From: an uncultured Bacteroidota bacterium
Lineage (GTDB): Bacteria; Bacteroidota; Bacteroidia; Chitinophagales; Chitinophagaceae
Reading direction: 5' to 3'
Assembly: GCA_903877645.1 (NCBI GenBank)
Contig: CAIRES010000012.1
Location: 1 to 53,170 of the forward strand
DNA length: 53,170 nt
In this document: piece after piece, positions 7,591 through 15,420 of the stretch
Layout of the letters: each line of letters opens with the position of its first letter
Position numbering within the stretch: the stretch's first letter is position 1
Notes under the pieces: model-generated
What the model saw: the letters and a program-made list of their open reading frames with translations, nothing else
Database searches by the model: none
Told to the model about the DNA's origin: nothing
Made by a program: the position numbers and the translations under genes

Positions 7591-7730
7591 CGCAGGAGGC
7601 AGGTAGCAGAGGTAGGAATTAGGCGCAGGAGGCAGGAGGCAGGTAGCAGAGGTAGGAATTAGAAGCAGGATTCAGGGGGCAGGATTCAGGAGGCAGGTAG
7701 CAGAGGTAGGAATTAGGTGCAGGAGGCTGA
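7591..7730 (+). repeat. Purine-rich tandem repeat
   Basis: The unit GGCAGGTAGCAGAGGTAGGA followed by ATTAG occurs three times (7599-7622, 7639-7662, 7693-7715), linked by GCAGGAGG and GATTCAGG spacers. The whole is almost free of C and T runs on the plus strand. It begins two bases after the epimerase stop. The remainder of the gap to 7898 contains a TTTGTG-rich stretch (7745-7783) and no gene. Confidence 0.75.
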
Positions 7731-7898
7731 GACAATAGAAATATTTTTGTGTTCTTTGTGAATCCTTGGTGTTCCTTGTGTTTGAATAAGCAACACCACC
7801 TACAGTAATGTTCTGAAAAATAGCTGCTCGTATATTCGGAGTATTAGTTTTTTTGTACCTTACAACCTCTTGTTAACCGATCATTAAAATAAGCGGAT

Positions 7899-8441
7899 AT
7901 GGTAGTACCTGAGATACAGGGCCTGGAGTTCATGGGCGAGAATGTGAAAGACAAGCTGAAGTCGTGCGGGGAAGGGGTGCGGATCAACCCGATGGCCAAG
8001 ATAGTGAAGCCGGAAGTAGTGGAGCTGGGCAGTCATTGCCGCATAGGCGATTTTGTATTTATATACGCAGGCACAGGAGTGAAAATAGGAGAGCATACTG
8101 ATGTGCAGCCACATACTGTCTTCTGGGGCGGTGGAGAAACGATATTGGGCGACAGGGTATCTACAGGGCCGGGAACGGTGTTCCTGTCTGCTACTTACTC
8201 GCACCACACCCCCGGCCTGAAGATGGTGGACGGGCTGGGCGATGGCTCTACCCATACGCTTGGTGCCAGGGTGGTAGTGGGCAATGATGTATATATAGGT
8301 GCCAACAGCACTATAATGCCCGTGACCATAGGTGACGGTGCCGTAATAGGTGCCGGCAGCTTTGTGAACAAAGACGTGGAGCCGTATGGCATATATGTAG
8401 GCAGCCCCGCCAAGAAAATAGGAGAGCGCCCGAGGGAGTAA
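7899..8441 (+). CDS. Left-handed beta-helix (hexapeptide repeat) acyltransferase
   Basis: 180 residues. From about residue 28 the sequence shows imperfect hexapeptide repeats such as VVELGS, CRIGDF, VKIGEH, VVVGND, VYIGAN and VTIGDG, AVIGAG, ending in the IYVGSPAKKIG motif common to sugar O- or N-acyltransferases. SHHTPG near residue 101 is a candidate catalytic His region. The start ATG at 7899 is preceded by TAAAA (7885-7889), the Bacteroidetes-style ribosome binding sequence. It lies 25 bases before the GT2 gene and probably decorates a nucleotide sugar made by its neighbours. The acyl group and substrate are not deducible. Confidence 0.85.
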   Translation: MVVPEIQGLEFMGENVKDKLKSCGEGVRINPMAKIVKPEVVELGSHCRIGDFVFIYAGTGVKIGEHTDVQPHTVFWGGGETILGDRVSTGPGTVFLSATYSHHTPGLKMVDGLGDGSTHTLGARVVVGNDVYIGANSTIMPVTIGDGAVIGAGSFVNKDVEPYGIYVGSPAKKIGERPRE

Positions 8442-8466
8442 CGCTTTTTTGGACAACACACATTTC

Positions 8467-9420
8467 ATGGAAGTAAGCAATAGCGATAAGAACATCCTCA
8501 TTTCAGTGATCTCGCCGGTATATAAGGCGGAGCAGATAGTACCCGAATTGGTGCGGCGCATCATAGAGGGGGTATCTGTGGTTACGGATAACTACGAGAT
8601 CATACTTATCGAAGATTGCGGGCCGGATAACTCATGGCAGAAAATAGAGGAGGAGTGCAGGAAGAACTCAAAGGTGAAGGGTATCCGTTTCAGCCGCAAC
8701 TTCGGGCAACACTACGCCATAACCGCCGGGCTGGAACATGCCAGAGGGGAATATGTGGTGGTGATGGACTGTGACCTGCAGGATAATCCGAAGTATATAA
8801 AGGAATTGTATGATGAGGCGGTGGGCGGTGCAGATATTGTTTTTACTTATAAGGAGAAACGCAGGCACTCCTTCTTTAAGAACATCACCGCACATATCTT
8901 TTACGGAATATATAACTACCTCATAGATAATAAGCAGGGGCAAACGGATAAGAACATAGGTTCCTATTCCATCATCAACCGTAAAGTGGTAGAGGCTTTT
9001 CTGCAAGTGACGGAAGTGAACCGTGACTATGTATTGATACTTCAGACGTTGGGATTCAATAAGATATACAATCCAATTGAACATGAAAAGAGATACGCAG
9101 GTAGTAGTTCCTACAGCCTGGGTAAACTGATAAAGGTGGCTATGGGGGCAATTACTTCTCAATCGGATAAGCTGCTGCGGTTGTCCATATCCATAGGTTT
9201 TTTCATATTTGCGGTGTCGATCATCTGGGCTATATATGCCCTGTATATGTACTTTACTGCTAATATACAGGCGGGCTATTCATCTATCTTCATCTTTGAA
9301 TTGTTGGGTACAGGGTTGATACTGATGTCGCTTGGAGTGACCGGTATCTACATCGGGAAGATATTCGACCAGGTGAAGAACAGGCCGCTGTATATTGTAG
9401 ATAAGAAAATTAATATGTAA
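8467..9420 (+). CDS. GT2 family glycosyltransferase, polyprenyl-phosphate type (GtrB/DPM1-like)
   Basis: 317 residues from ATG 8467; an in-frame TTG at 8449 is less likely. The GT-A domain begins ISVISPVYK, with an EDCGPDNS segment and a DCDLQD metal-binding motif at 101-106, and RFSRNFGQHYA as in dolichol/undecaprenyl-phosphate glycosyltransferases. Two membrane segments near the C-terminus (about 232-255 and 266-290) fit GtrB-type enzymes, which load a sugar onto undecaprenyl phosphate at the inner face of the membrane. It sits between the acyltransferase and WecE, 20 bases before the latter. Confidence 0.9.
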   Translation: MEVSNSDKNILISVISPVYKAEQIVPELVRRIIEGVSVVTDNYEIILIEDCGPDNSWQKIEEECRKNSKVKGIRFSRNFGQHYAITAGLEHARGEYVVVMDCDLQDNPKYIKELYDEAVGGADIVFTYKEKRRHSFFKNITAHIFYGIYNYLIDNKQGQTDKNIGSYSIINRKVVEAFLQVTEVNRDYVLILQTLGFNKIYNPIEHEKRYAGSSSYSLGKLIKVAMGAITSQSDKLLRLSISIGFFIFAVSIIWAIYALYMYFTANIQAGYSSIFIFELLGTGLILMSLGVTGIYIGKIFDQVKNRPLYIVDKKINM

Positions 9421-9440
9421 TACCCCTTCACACTATTGAT

Positions 9441-10565
9441 ATGCTTGATTTTAATAAACCATACCTCACCGGCAAAGAAGGCCATTATATTTACCAGGCG
9501 GTGCTTTCCGGCAAGATATCGGGGGATGGGATGTTCACTAAAAAGTGCCATGCCTTCTTTGAGCAGCGCTATGGTTTTAAGAAATGCCTGCTCACGACAT
9601 CTTGTACTGATGCTTTAGAACTTGCTGCTTTACTAATTGATATTCAACAAGATGATGAGGTGATCATGCCGTCTTTCACTTTTGTGTCTACGGCCAATGC
9701 GTTTGTGCTGAGGGGTGCTAAGATCGTGTTTTGCGACAGCCGGGCGGATCATCCGGGCATGGACGAAGACCAGGTGGAGGCGCTCATTACACCTCGTACT
9801 AAGGCCATTGTGCCGGTGCACTATGCCGGTGTAGCTTGCGACATGGATAAGATAATGGCGCTGGCCGACAAGTATGGACTGTATGTGATCGAGGATGCGG
9901 CACAGGCAATAGATAGTTTTTATAAGGGCAAAGATGGAGTTAAAAAGCCATTGGGCGGTATAGGGCACATGGGTGCTTTTTCCTTTCATGAGACCAAAAA
10001 TATCATGTCGGGTGAAGGGGGTATGCTGGTGGTCAATGATGAAAAATTCATCAACCGAGCCGAGATCATCAGGGAGAAGGGTACCAACCGCAGCCAGTTC
10101 TTTCGTGGCGAAGTGGACAAGTATGGCTGGGTGGAAATGGGTAGCTCTTTCCTGCCATCGGATATTATTGCCGCCTTCTTGTATGCGCAACTCGAGAACC
10201 TGGATGATATACAGAAAAAGCGCAAACAGATATGGGATGCCTACTATGTTGCCCTCAAGCCAATGGAAAGTAAGGGGTTATTTACAGTGCCAGTATTACC
10301 TGATTATGCCACCAATAACGCCCACATGTTCTACCTGGTGTTCAATAACCTTGCAGAACGAACAGATGTCATTAAGAAGTTGAAAGACAGTAATATATGG
10401 GCGGTATTTCACTACTTAAGTTTACATAAAAGCCCTTTTTATACCGATAAGCACGATGGCCGAGACCTGCCGCAAACCGACCGTTATACCGATTGCCTCC
10501 TAAGGCTCCCCATGTTCTACGAACTGGATCCGACGGTGGTGATCGACTTCTTTAAGAAGTTATAA
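9441..10565 (+). CDS. wecE: dTDP-4-amino-4,6-dideoxygalactose transaminase
   Basis: 374 residues closely resembling E. coli WecE/RffA: shared segments include DEVIMPSFTFVSTANAFVL, IVPVHYAGVACDMD and REKGTNRSQFFRG. The PLP lysine is Lys186 in SFHETKN. The enzyme transfers an amino group from glutamate to dTDP-4-keto-6-deoxyglucose to give dTDP-Fuc4N, used in enterobacterial common antigen and other glycans. It is the last gene of the sugar cluster and converges on the next gene two bases later. No RmlA/RmlB genes are in the window, so the dTDP sugar must come from elsewhere. Confidence 0.93.
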   Translation: MLDFNKPYLTGKEGHYIYQAVLSGKISGDGMFTKKCHAFFEQRYGFKKCLLTTSCTDALELAALLIDIQQDDEVIMPSFTFVSTANAFVLRGAKIVFCDSRADHPGMDEDQVEALITPRTKAIVPVHYAGVACDMDKIMALADKYGLYVIEDAAQAIDSFYKGKDGVKKPLGGIGHMGAFSFHETKNIMSGEGGMLVVNDEKFINRAEIIREKGTNRSQFFRGEVDKYGWVEMGSSFLPSDIIAAFLYAQLENLDDIQKKRKQIWDAYYVALKPMESKGLFTVPVLPDYATNNAHMFYLVFNNLAERTDVIKKLKDSNIWAVFHYLSLHKSPFYTDKHDGRDLPQTDRYTDCLLRLPMFYELDPTVVIDFFKKL

Positions 10566-10567
10566 GG

Positions 10568-10966
10568 CTATTTGTTGGCGGCTTCTTTCATCTTGGTAAT
10601 ACCGGGTGAACTAGTGATAAACCGGAACGTGCCCAAGTGTTTGTTTGCATCAAGAGTAAGGCTTGTTGTTTTTTTGCCGGCTTTCGAAAATTGCGTAAGA
10701 AACACCCATACTTGGTTGGGGTCAGTCTTATCTACTCCCAAGAACTTAAAGGCGGTGATTGTACCGTATTTTTCATGCATCTCCTTCATTCGTTCGTTGT
10801 TCCATAGAAATGTTTCAGCAGGAGTCCACATATGGGCAATGTTGTCAGCCTCCTGATGGTTGTAATACTGCACAAATTGATCCATTGTGTGCTGGTAATC
10901 ATTCAGGGTTTGTGCCTGTGCAAGGCAGGGTAGTGCGAGCAGGGCGATAAAAAGGAGGTTCTTCAT
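10568..10966 (-). CDS. Small secreted protein of unknown function
   Basis: 132 residues with a clear signal peptide (MKNLLFIALLALPCLAQAQ, cut after about residue 19). The mature part, about 113 residues with mixed helix and strand content, resembles small secreted NTF2-like or DUF3887-type proteins in size and layout, but I do not recognise a family. It is convergent with wecE and has its own -7 element at 11008-11015. Confidence 0.7.
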   Translation of the reverse strand: MKNLLFIALLALPCLAQAQTLNDYQHTMDQFVQYYNHQEADNIAHMWTPAETFLWNNERMKEMHEKYGTITAFKFLGVDKTDPNQVWVFLTQFSKAGKKTTSLTLDANKHLGTFRFITSSPGITKMKEAANK

Positions 10967-11007
10967 ATATAAATGTGTTTTAGGTTCTGCTAATAACTTG
11001 CTTTTTA

Positions 11008-11015
11008 CAAATATA
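11008..11015 (-). promoter_or_regulatory. -7 promoter element (TATATTTG, minus strand)
   Basis: A perfect TAnnTTTG on the minus strand, 41 bases before the ATG of the small secreted protein at 10966. Confidence 0.5.
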
Positions 11016-11057
11016 TTGTGTTATCATCGTTCCTTAGCTGCATTTAATAACAAAACA

Positions 11058-12323
11058 TTATTCCACACTCATCAGCGCCTCATAAAACCGGAAGCAGTCT
11101 TCATAAGAGTTGTACATAGGTACAGGCGCTATGCGGATCACATTAGGCTCGCGCCAATCAGCTATAATGCCTCTTTCGGTAAGTACCTCGAATACCTGCT
11201 TGCCCCGCTCAGTGAAGAGCAGGGATAGCTGTGCCCCACGTTTGTTCGGTTCTGCAGGGGTGATGATCTCAAACGGCAGGTGCGAAACCTTGTTCAGCAG
11301 GAATTCCATATAAGCCGTAAGCCTGACGCTCTTATCCCGCAGTTCCTTCATGCCTGCTTTTTCGTACAGGTCCAGCGAGGCATTGTGTGCCACCATATTG
11401 AATACGGGGGCATTGCTCATTTGCCAGCTTGCAGCGCCTTTTTGGGGTACAAAACCCTTCTGCATCTTGAAGCGGCTCTTCTCGTCATTGCCCCACCAGC
11501 CACCGAGGCGGAATAGTTTAGGGTCATTGCCATGGCGCTCGTGTACAAAAGCGCCACCAACACCGCCGGGGCCCGAGTTGAGGTATTTATAAGAACACCA
11601 GCAGGCGAAGTCCACATTCCAGTCGTGCAGGCTCAGTGGCAGGTTGCCTACAGCATGTGCTAGGTCGTAGCCCGCATAGGCACCCACGCTGTGGGCCGTT
11701 CGGGTTATGTTTTCGAGGTCGAAGAACTGGCCGGTATAATAATTGACCCCACCTATAAGCACCAGAGCCAATGCGCCATCAGCTTCTTTAATAGCATTAA
11801 TGATGTCTATGTCTTCTATCAGGTGCGATCCTGCTTTCGGGGTTATTTCTATGATGGCATCTTCAGGGTCGTAGCCGTGCATACGCACCTGTGTTTCCAT
11901 CGCATATTGGTCTGATGGGAATGCGCCCGCCTCCATCAGTATCTTGTAGCGCTTACCCTGCGGGCGGTAAAACGACAGCATCAGCAGGTGCAGGTTCACA
12001 GTAAGCGTGTTCATGGCCACCACTTCCTCTTTTTGTGCGCCCACTACCTTGGTCAGCCTGTCTTCAAACAGGTGATGATAAGAAAACCACGGATTGCCCG
12101 CCCTGAAATGGCCCTCTACGCCATATCTCGACCAGTCGCGCAACTCCTTTTCCATTAGGTAGCCTACGCTTTTGGGCTGTAGGCCCAGCGAGTTGCCACA
12201 GAAATAGACCACATCCTCACCATTGTGCTGTGGAAATAGAAAACGCTCCCTGAAGGGGAACAATATATCGGTTTGGTCTTGTTCCTGTGCGTAATGGAGT
12301 GATGCTTCGAATGGAGCGGACAT
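11058..12323 (-). CDS. kynU: Kynureninase
   Basis: 421 residues, normal for KynU. Signatures include YFCGNSLGLQP near residue 40, GHFRAGNPWFSYH near 71 and the PLP Lys246 in CWCSYKYLNSGPGGVG; Asp220 and His223 in GYDLAHAVGN are typical cofactor contacts. KynU hydrolyses kynurenine and 3-hydroxykynurenine to anthranilate derivatives plus alanine in tryptophan degradation and de novo NAD synthesis. No other kynurenine-pathway gene is adjacent. It has its own -7 element 20 bases upstream. Confidence 0.96.
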   Translation of the reverse strand: MSAPFEASLHYAQEQDQTDILFPFRERFLFPQHNGEDVVYFCGNSLGLQPKSVGYLMEKELRDWSRYGVEGHFRAGNPWFSYHHLFEDRLTKVVGAQKEEVVAMNTLTVNLHLLMLSFYRPQGKRYKILMEAGAFPSDQYAMETQVRMHGYDPEDAIIEITPKAGSHLIEDIDIINAIKEADGALALVLIGGVNYYTGQFFDLENITRTAHSVGAYAGYDLAHAVGNLPLSLHDWNVDFACWCSYKYLNSGPGGVGGAFVHERHGNDPKLFRLGGWWGNDEKSRFKMQKGFVPQKGAASWQMSNAPVFNMVAHNASLDLYEKAGMKELRDKSVRLTAYMEFLLNKVSHLPFEIITPAEPNKRGAQLSLLFTERGKQVFEVLTERGIIADWREPNVIRIAPVPMYNSYEDCFRFYEALMSVE

Positions 12324-12343
12324 GAGGTAGCGTGTTTGAGGTA

Positions 12344-12351
12344 CAAAAGTA
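12344..12351 (-). promoter_or_regulatory. -7 promoter element (TACTTTTG, minus strand) for kynU
   Basis: A perfect TAnnTTTG match, 20 bases before the kynU ATG at 12323. Confidence 0.55.
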
Positions 12352-12375
12352 ATAAGTTATTAGTAACCCTAATAG

Positions 12376-12404
12376 CAGAAATGCCCCTTAAAGGGGCATT
12401 TCTG
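12376..12404 (-). terminator. Hairpin terminator for the 12435 gene
   Basis: A perfect 14-bp inverted repeat (CAGAAATGCCCCTT / AAGGGGCATTTCTG) around a single central base. It lies 31 bases past the stop of the minus-strand barrel gene and before the kynU promoter. There is no long T-run. Confidence 0.65.
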
Positions 12405-12434
12405 AATGATTTTCGTCAGTTAGGATGATGCTGT

Positions 12435-12998
12435 TTATTCCCGTGCGGGTGGTGGCGGCATTCTGCGTGGCTGGGGCATCTTATGGCCTATGTAGTACCT
12501 GGCAGATAGGCCAAAACCATTATTAGGGAAGAAAGCGACATCGCTGGCCAGGTTGATGGCAGGCTTCACATCGGCAGAGAGCCCGAGTGGTATGTGCTTG
12601 AATATATATTCCACACCGCCTATTGCATCAAGGCCAAAAATGGCCTGATTGACCCGGTTGTCGTATCTGTCAGTGTTGTAATACCTGTTCCATGCGCCAA
12701 AGTGGAGGCCGGGGCCGAGGAAGATACGCCAGGAAGGATCAGGGAGAATGATGTTATATTCGAAAAGGCCAACAACCGTGAAACTGGGGCCGTCATCATT
12801 GCGAAAGCCACCACCGGAGCCATTCACCATGGCCTCAATGGACATATACCTGTCCAAAGCGAATTTTGCGGTAAAGCCACCACCATCGGGTGTAGCCCTT
12901 ACGCCGAGCCCAACGGGGCCACTCATCTGGGCATGGGATGGTATAATGGCAACAAGATTGATCAATATTCCTGCGAGTAAATTTTTAGCTGCGTTCAT
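12435..12998 (-). CDS. Outer-membrane beta-barrel-like protein
   Basis: 187 residues with a signal peptide (MNAAKNLLAGILINLVAIIP, cleavage near HAQ23). The mature part has alternating aromatic and small residues in strand-like blocks, such as WRIFLGPGLHFGAW and FGLSARYYIGH, as in small 8-strand outer-membrane barrels of Bacteroidetes. The end is a Pro-rich tail (PQPRRMPPPPARE), so the last barrel strand is not terminal. It is monocistronic, with a hairpin after the stop. Function unknown. Confidence 0.7.
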   Translation of the reverse strand: MNAAKNLLAGILINLVAIIPSHAQMSGPVGLGVRATPDGGGFTAKFALDRYMSIEAMVNGSGGGFRNDDGPSFTVVGLFEYNIILPDPSWRIFLGPGLHFGAWNRYYNTDRYDNRVNQAIFGLDAIGGVEYIFKHIPLGLSADVKPAINLASDVAFFPNNGFGLSARYYIGHKMPQPRRMPPPPARE

Positions 12999-13079
12999 AG
13001 CGAGTAGTGTTAGTTATTTGATAGGTAGTAAAAACTGTGCCACTGCAACAACTTTATGTAGAGAATTTACCCTTTATAT

Positions 13080-13087
13080 TACTTTTG
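13080..13087 (+). promoter_or_regulatory. -7 promoter element (TACTTTTG) before a small ORF
   Basis: A perfect TAnnTTTG match in the 413-base gap between the barrel gene and lemA. The nearest start codon is the ATG of a 41-codon ORF, 34 bases downstream. Confidence 0.45.
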
Positions 13088-13121
13088 CGGCGGTCGTTTA
13101 TTGTCTGGCCAAAAAAGAACT

Positions 13122-13247
13122 ATGCGGTATTGGGTAATTCTATTGTTGTTGATTTTCTGCGGTCTGCGAGTGGACAGAGTTCCGACCTGCTCAAGAGACA
13201 TCTGCATGTTTCCGTGCGCAGGTACCAACCTTCCTATCGCGATCTAA
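13122..13247 (+). CDS. Possible 41-residue hydrophobic/Cys-containing small protein
   Basis: A short ORF with a hydrophobic start (MRYWVILLLLIFCGL, residues 1-15) followed by a polar tail with three further cysteines (PTCSRDICMFPC). The layout is that of a signal peptide or single membrane anchor plus a small Cys-rich tail. It is supported by the TACTTTTG element upstream, not by any family I recognise. The rest of the gap to 13386 (about 140 bases) shows no further gene. It could equally be a chance ORF or part of a non-coding RNA. Confidence 0.3.
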   Translation: MRYWVILLLLIFCGLRVDRVPTCSRDICMFPCAGTNLPIAI

Positions 13248-13386
13248 GATATATATCCTGTTAATGCATTTAATGCGTTGCCGGGATATAGTCTTTTCCC
13301 ATCTTCAATTACCGACTGCTACAGCAGGTCACCGCCAATTTCAGCACACTTACCGACTAAGTATGTGATATTCAGCGGACATGGTT

Positions 13387-13394
13387 TACTTTTG
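13387..13394 (+). promoter_or_regulatory. -7 promoter element (TACTTTTG) for the lemA operon
   Basis: A perfect TAnnTTTG match, 17 bases before the lemA ATG at 13412. Confidence 0.6.
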
Positions 13395-13411
13395 ATAAAA
13401 ATTTAAACCAA

Positions 13412-14008
13412 ATGAAAGGATTATTAATTGCTCTCGGTATCATAGTGCTGATCATATGCGTTGGCGGATGCGGGTACAACGGTATGAACACTGCACGTAT
13501 AGGCGTAGACCAGAAATGGGCTGATGTACAAACCAGCTACCAGCGCCGCTCCGACCTTATCCCCAACCTCGTATCTGTAGTAAAGGGTGTGGCCAATTTT
13601 GAGACCACTACGCTTACACAGGTAATACAGGCGCGTGCTTCTGCATCGCAGATAAAAGTAGATGCCTCTACGCTTACCCCTGAGAAATTGCAGCAGTTCC
13701 AGCAATCACAAGGCCAATTGAGCCAGGCGCTCGGCAGGTTGATGGTGGTATCTGAGCAGTATCCGCAACTGAAAGCTAATGAAAGCTTCAAGCAATTGCA
13801 GGACCAACTGGAAGGTACTGAGAACAGGATCAAATTTGCCCGCGACGAATTCAACAAAGCAGTTGCCGATTATAACATACAGGTGACCAGCTTCCCTAAG
13901 AATGTGCTGGCAGGTATGTTCGGCTTCAAAGAAAAGCCAATGTTCAAGGCAGATGATGATGCGCAAAAAGCACCGAAGATAGGCGCTGACGCGTTTAAAA
14001 ATAACTAA
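13412..14008 (+). CDS. lemA: LemA family protein
   Basis: 198 residues. One N-terminal membrane segment or lipoprotein-like signal (residues 3-20, ending GGCGYN) is followed by helices with the LemA segment WADVQTSYQRRSDLIPNLV, including the conserved RR.DLIPNLV. The remainder is mostly coiled alpha helix (EKLQQFQQSQGQLSQALGRL). LemA proteins have a short outside segment and a helical body; their role is not settled. The gene is followed two bases later by a TPM-domain gene and then a second, a common LemA-TPM arrangement. Confidence 0.92.
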   Translation: MKGLLIALGIIVLIICVGGCGYNGMNTARIGVDQKWADVQTSYQRRSDLIPNLVSVVKGVANFETTTLTQVIQARASASQIKVDASTLTPEKLQQFQQSQGQLSQALGRLMVVSEQYPQLKANESFKQLQDQLEGTENRIKFARDEFNKAVADYNIQVTSFPKNVLAGMFGFKEKPMFKADDDAQKAPKIGADAFKNN

Positions 14009-14010
14009 TT

Positions 14011-14469
14011 ATGTTCTCCTTGTTTCGTAAAAGGCCCATGCTCAGTGATGAAGCTAACCACCGGATAGTGGAGTGCATCAAAGAGGCTGAGGGCAAGACC
14101 AGTGGCGAGATCCGTGTGTTCATAGAACACCACTGCGAGTATATGGACCCCTTGCACAGGGCGCAGGAGCTGTTCCTGAACCTGGGTATGGACAAGACCG
14201 TAGCCCGCAATGCCGTGATCGTATATGTGGCACTTACCGACAGGCAGTTTGCGCTGTTTGGTGATAAGGCCATCTATGAAAAAGCTGGCGGTGCGGCCTT
14301 CTGGAAAGGCGCGGCAGAAAAGCTGACCGGGCACCTGAGAAGGAAGGAAGTGACAGAAGGACTGTGCAACTGTATACATGAACTGGGTACTGCACTGGCC
14401 ACCCATTTCCCTTACGATCCCGCGATAAAGAAAAATGAATTACCTGACGAAATAGTATTTGGGAAATGA
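14011..14469 (+). CDS. TPM domain protein (soluble)
   Basis: 152 residues without signal peptide. GKTSGEIRVFIEHHC near residue 28 and AVIVYVALTDRQFALFGDKAIYEK near 70 correspond to the TPM fold (TLP18.3/Psb32/MOLO-1). It is the middle gene of the lemA operon, two bases after lemA and overlapping the next gene by four (ATGA). In such operons one TPM protein is often anchored and exported (the next gene) and the other lacks a signal, as here. Function unknown. Confidence 0.85.
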   Translation: MFSLFRKRPMLSDEANHRIVECIKEAEGKTSGEIRVFIEHHCEYMDPLHRAQELFLNLGMDKTVARNAVIVYVALTDRQFALFGDKAIYEKAGGAAFWKGAAEKLTGHLRRKEVTEGLCNCIHELGTALATHFPYDPAIKKNELPDEIVFGK

Positions 14470-15287
14470 TAGGCCATACAAAATATATACTGCGCCTCGT
14501 GGGGCTTTCTTTGCTGCTGTTAGTTGGCGGGCTGCATGCCTTTGCCGATGACAGCCGCTACCCCGCAAAGCCCAACCCGCCAAGGCTGGTCAACGACTTT
14601 GCCGGTATACTGAAGGGCAACGAAGCTGCGCAACTGGAACAGAAGCTGGATGGTTTCTCGCAAAGTACCTCTAACCAGATCACCATCATCACAGTAAAAG
14701 ACCTGGGTGGACAGGATGTGGAGGAGTTTACTTTAGAAATGTTCAACCGCTGGGGCATAGGCGCCGATGGCAAGAACAATGGTGTGCTGTTACTCGTATC
14801 TATCACAGACCGCAAGGCGTCGATCACTGTAGGTCGTGGATTGCAAGGGGTATTAACGGATGCTAAATCGGGCGAGATATTCAGGAACCAGATAGTGCCT
14901 GCTTTTAAAGAAGGCAATTACTACCAGGGGCTCTCAGATGCATCTGATGCCATCATAGCAGTAACCAAGGGTGAATATAAAGGTGATGGCGCACAGCCAC
15001 GCCAGAAGCACTTCCCGATCACCGGTATCATCATACTGGTTATTTTCATCGTGTTCATCCTGCGTATGTTCAGGGGTGGTGGCGGCGGTGGTGGCAACTA
15101 CATGAGCGGTGGTGGGCTCGGCAACTTCATGACCGGCATGTTCCTCGGCAATATGCTGGGCGGCGGCTTCGGACGTGGAGAAGGTGGCGGCGATAGCGGC
15201 GGCTGGGGTGGCGGAGACGGCGGTGGTGGTTTCGGCGGCTTTGGTGGCGGCAGCAGCGATGGCGGCGGCGCCGGTGGGGGGTGGTAA
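14466..15287 (+). CDS. TPM domain protein, exported and membrane-anchored, with Gly-rich tail
   Basis: 273 residues. A signal peptide (residues about 6-28, LVGLSLLLLVGGLHAFA) leads into a TPM domain (about 38-170) containing LVNDFAGIL, RWGIGADGKNNGVLLL and the VGRGLQGVLTD motif. A membrane helix follows (about 183-200, ITGIIILVIFIVFIL). The last 70 residues are Gly/Ser rich with short GGG blocks, as in YgcG-type proteins. Overlap of the start with the previous stop indicates coupling. Part of the LemA-TPM-TPM operon, probably acting at the inner membrane. Confidence 0.9.
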   Translation: MIGHTKYILRLVGLSLLLLVGGLHAFADDSRYPAKPNPPRLVNDFAGILKGNEAAQLEQKLDGFSQSTSNQITIITVKDLGGQDVEEFTLEMFNRWGIGADGKNNGVLLLVSITDRKASITVGRGLQGVLTDAKSGEIFRNQIVPAFKEGNYYQGLSDASDAIIAVTKGEYKGDGAQPRQKHFPITGIIILVIFIVFILRMFRGGGGGGGNYMSGGGLGNFMTGMFLGNMLGGGFGRGEGGGDSGGWGGGDGGGGFGGFGGGSSDGGGAGGGW

Positions 15288-15290
15288 TTT

Positions 15291-15332
15291 TTTAATTAGC
15301 TGATGAGGTGATTAGCTTATTAGCTGATTGTG
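15291..15332 (+). repeat. TTAGCTGAT-type short tandem repeat
   Basis: TTAGCTGATGAGGTGATTAG followed by CTTATTAGCTGATTG repeats an imperfect unit (TTAGCTGAT, GATTAGCTTA). Such short repeats are common between Bacteroidetes genes. It lies just past the TPM stop. Confidence 0.45.
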
Positions 15333-15368
15333 TGGTGTAGATGTTATTTTTTGAGGAATTGATAAGAA

Positions 15369-15408
15369 TATAAGAGATAAGCCCCGAATGCGGGGCTTAT
15401 CTCTTATA
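15369..15408. terminator. Strong hairpin between convergent TPM operon and truA
   Basis: An 18-bp perfect inverted repeat with a 4-base loop (15369-15386 / 15391-15408; core GATAAGCCCCG and CGGGGCTTATC). It is placed between the 3' ends of a plus-strand operon and minus-strand truA, so it can serve both. It lacks a long T-run on either side. Confidence 0.8.
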
Positions 15409-15420
15409 GCATATAGTCAC

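Noticed and set aside
7591-7730. CRISPR array
   Set aside because: The repeats are adjacent, purine-rich and lack unique spacers of constant length; no cas genes are near.
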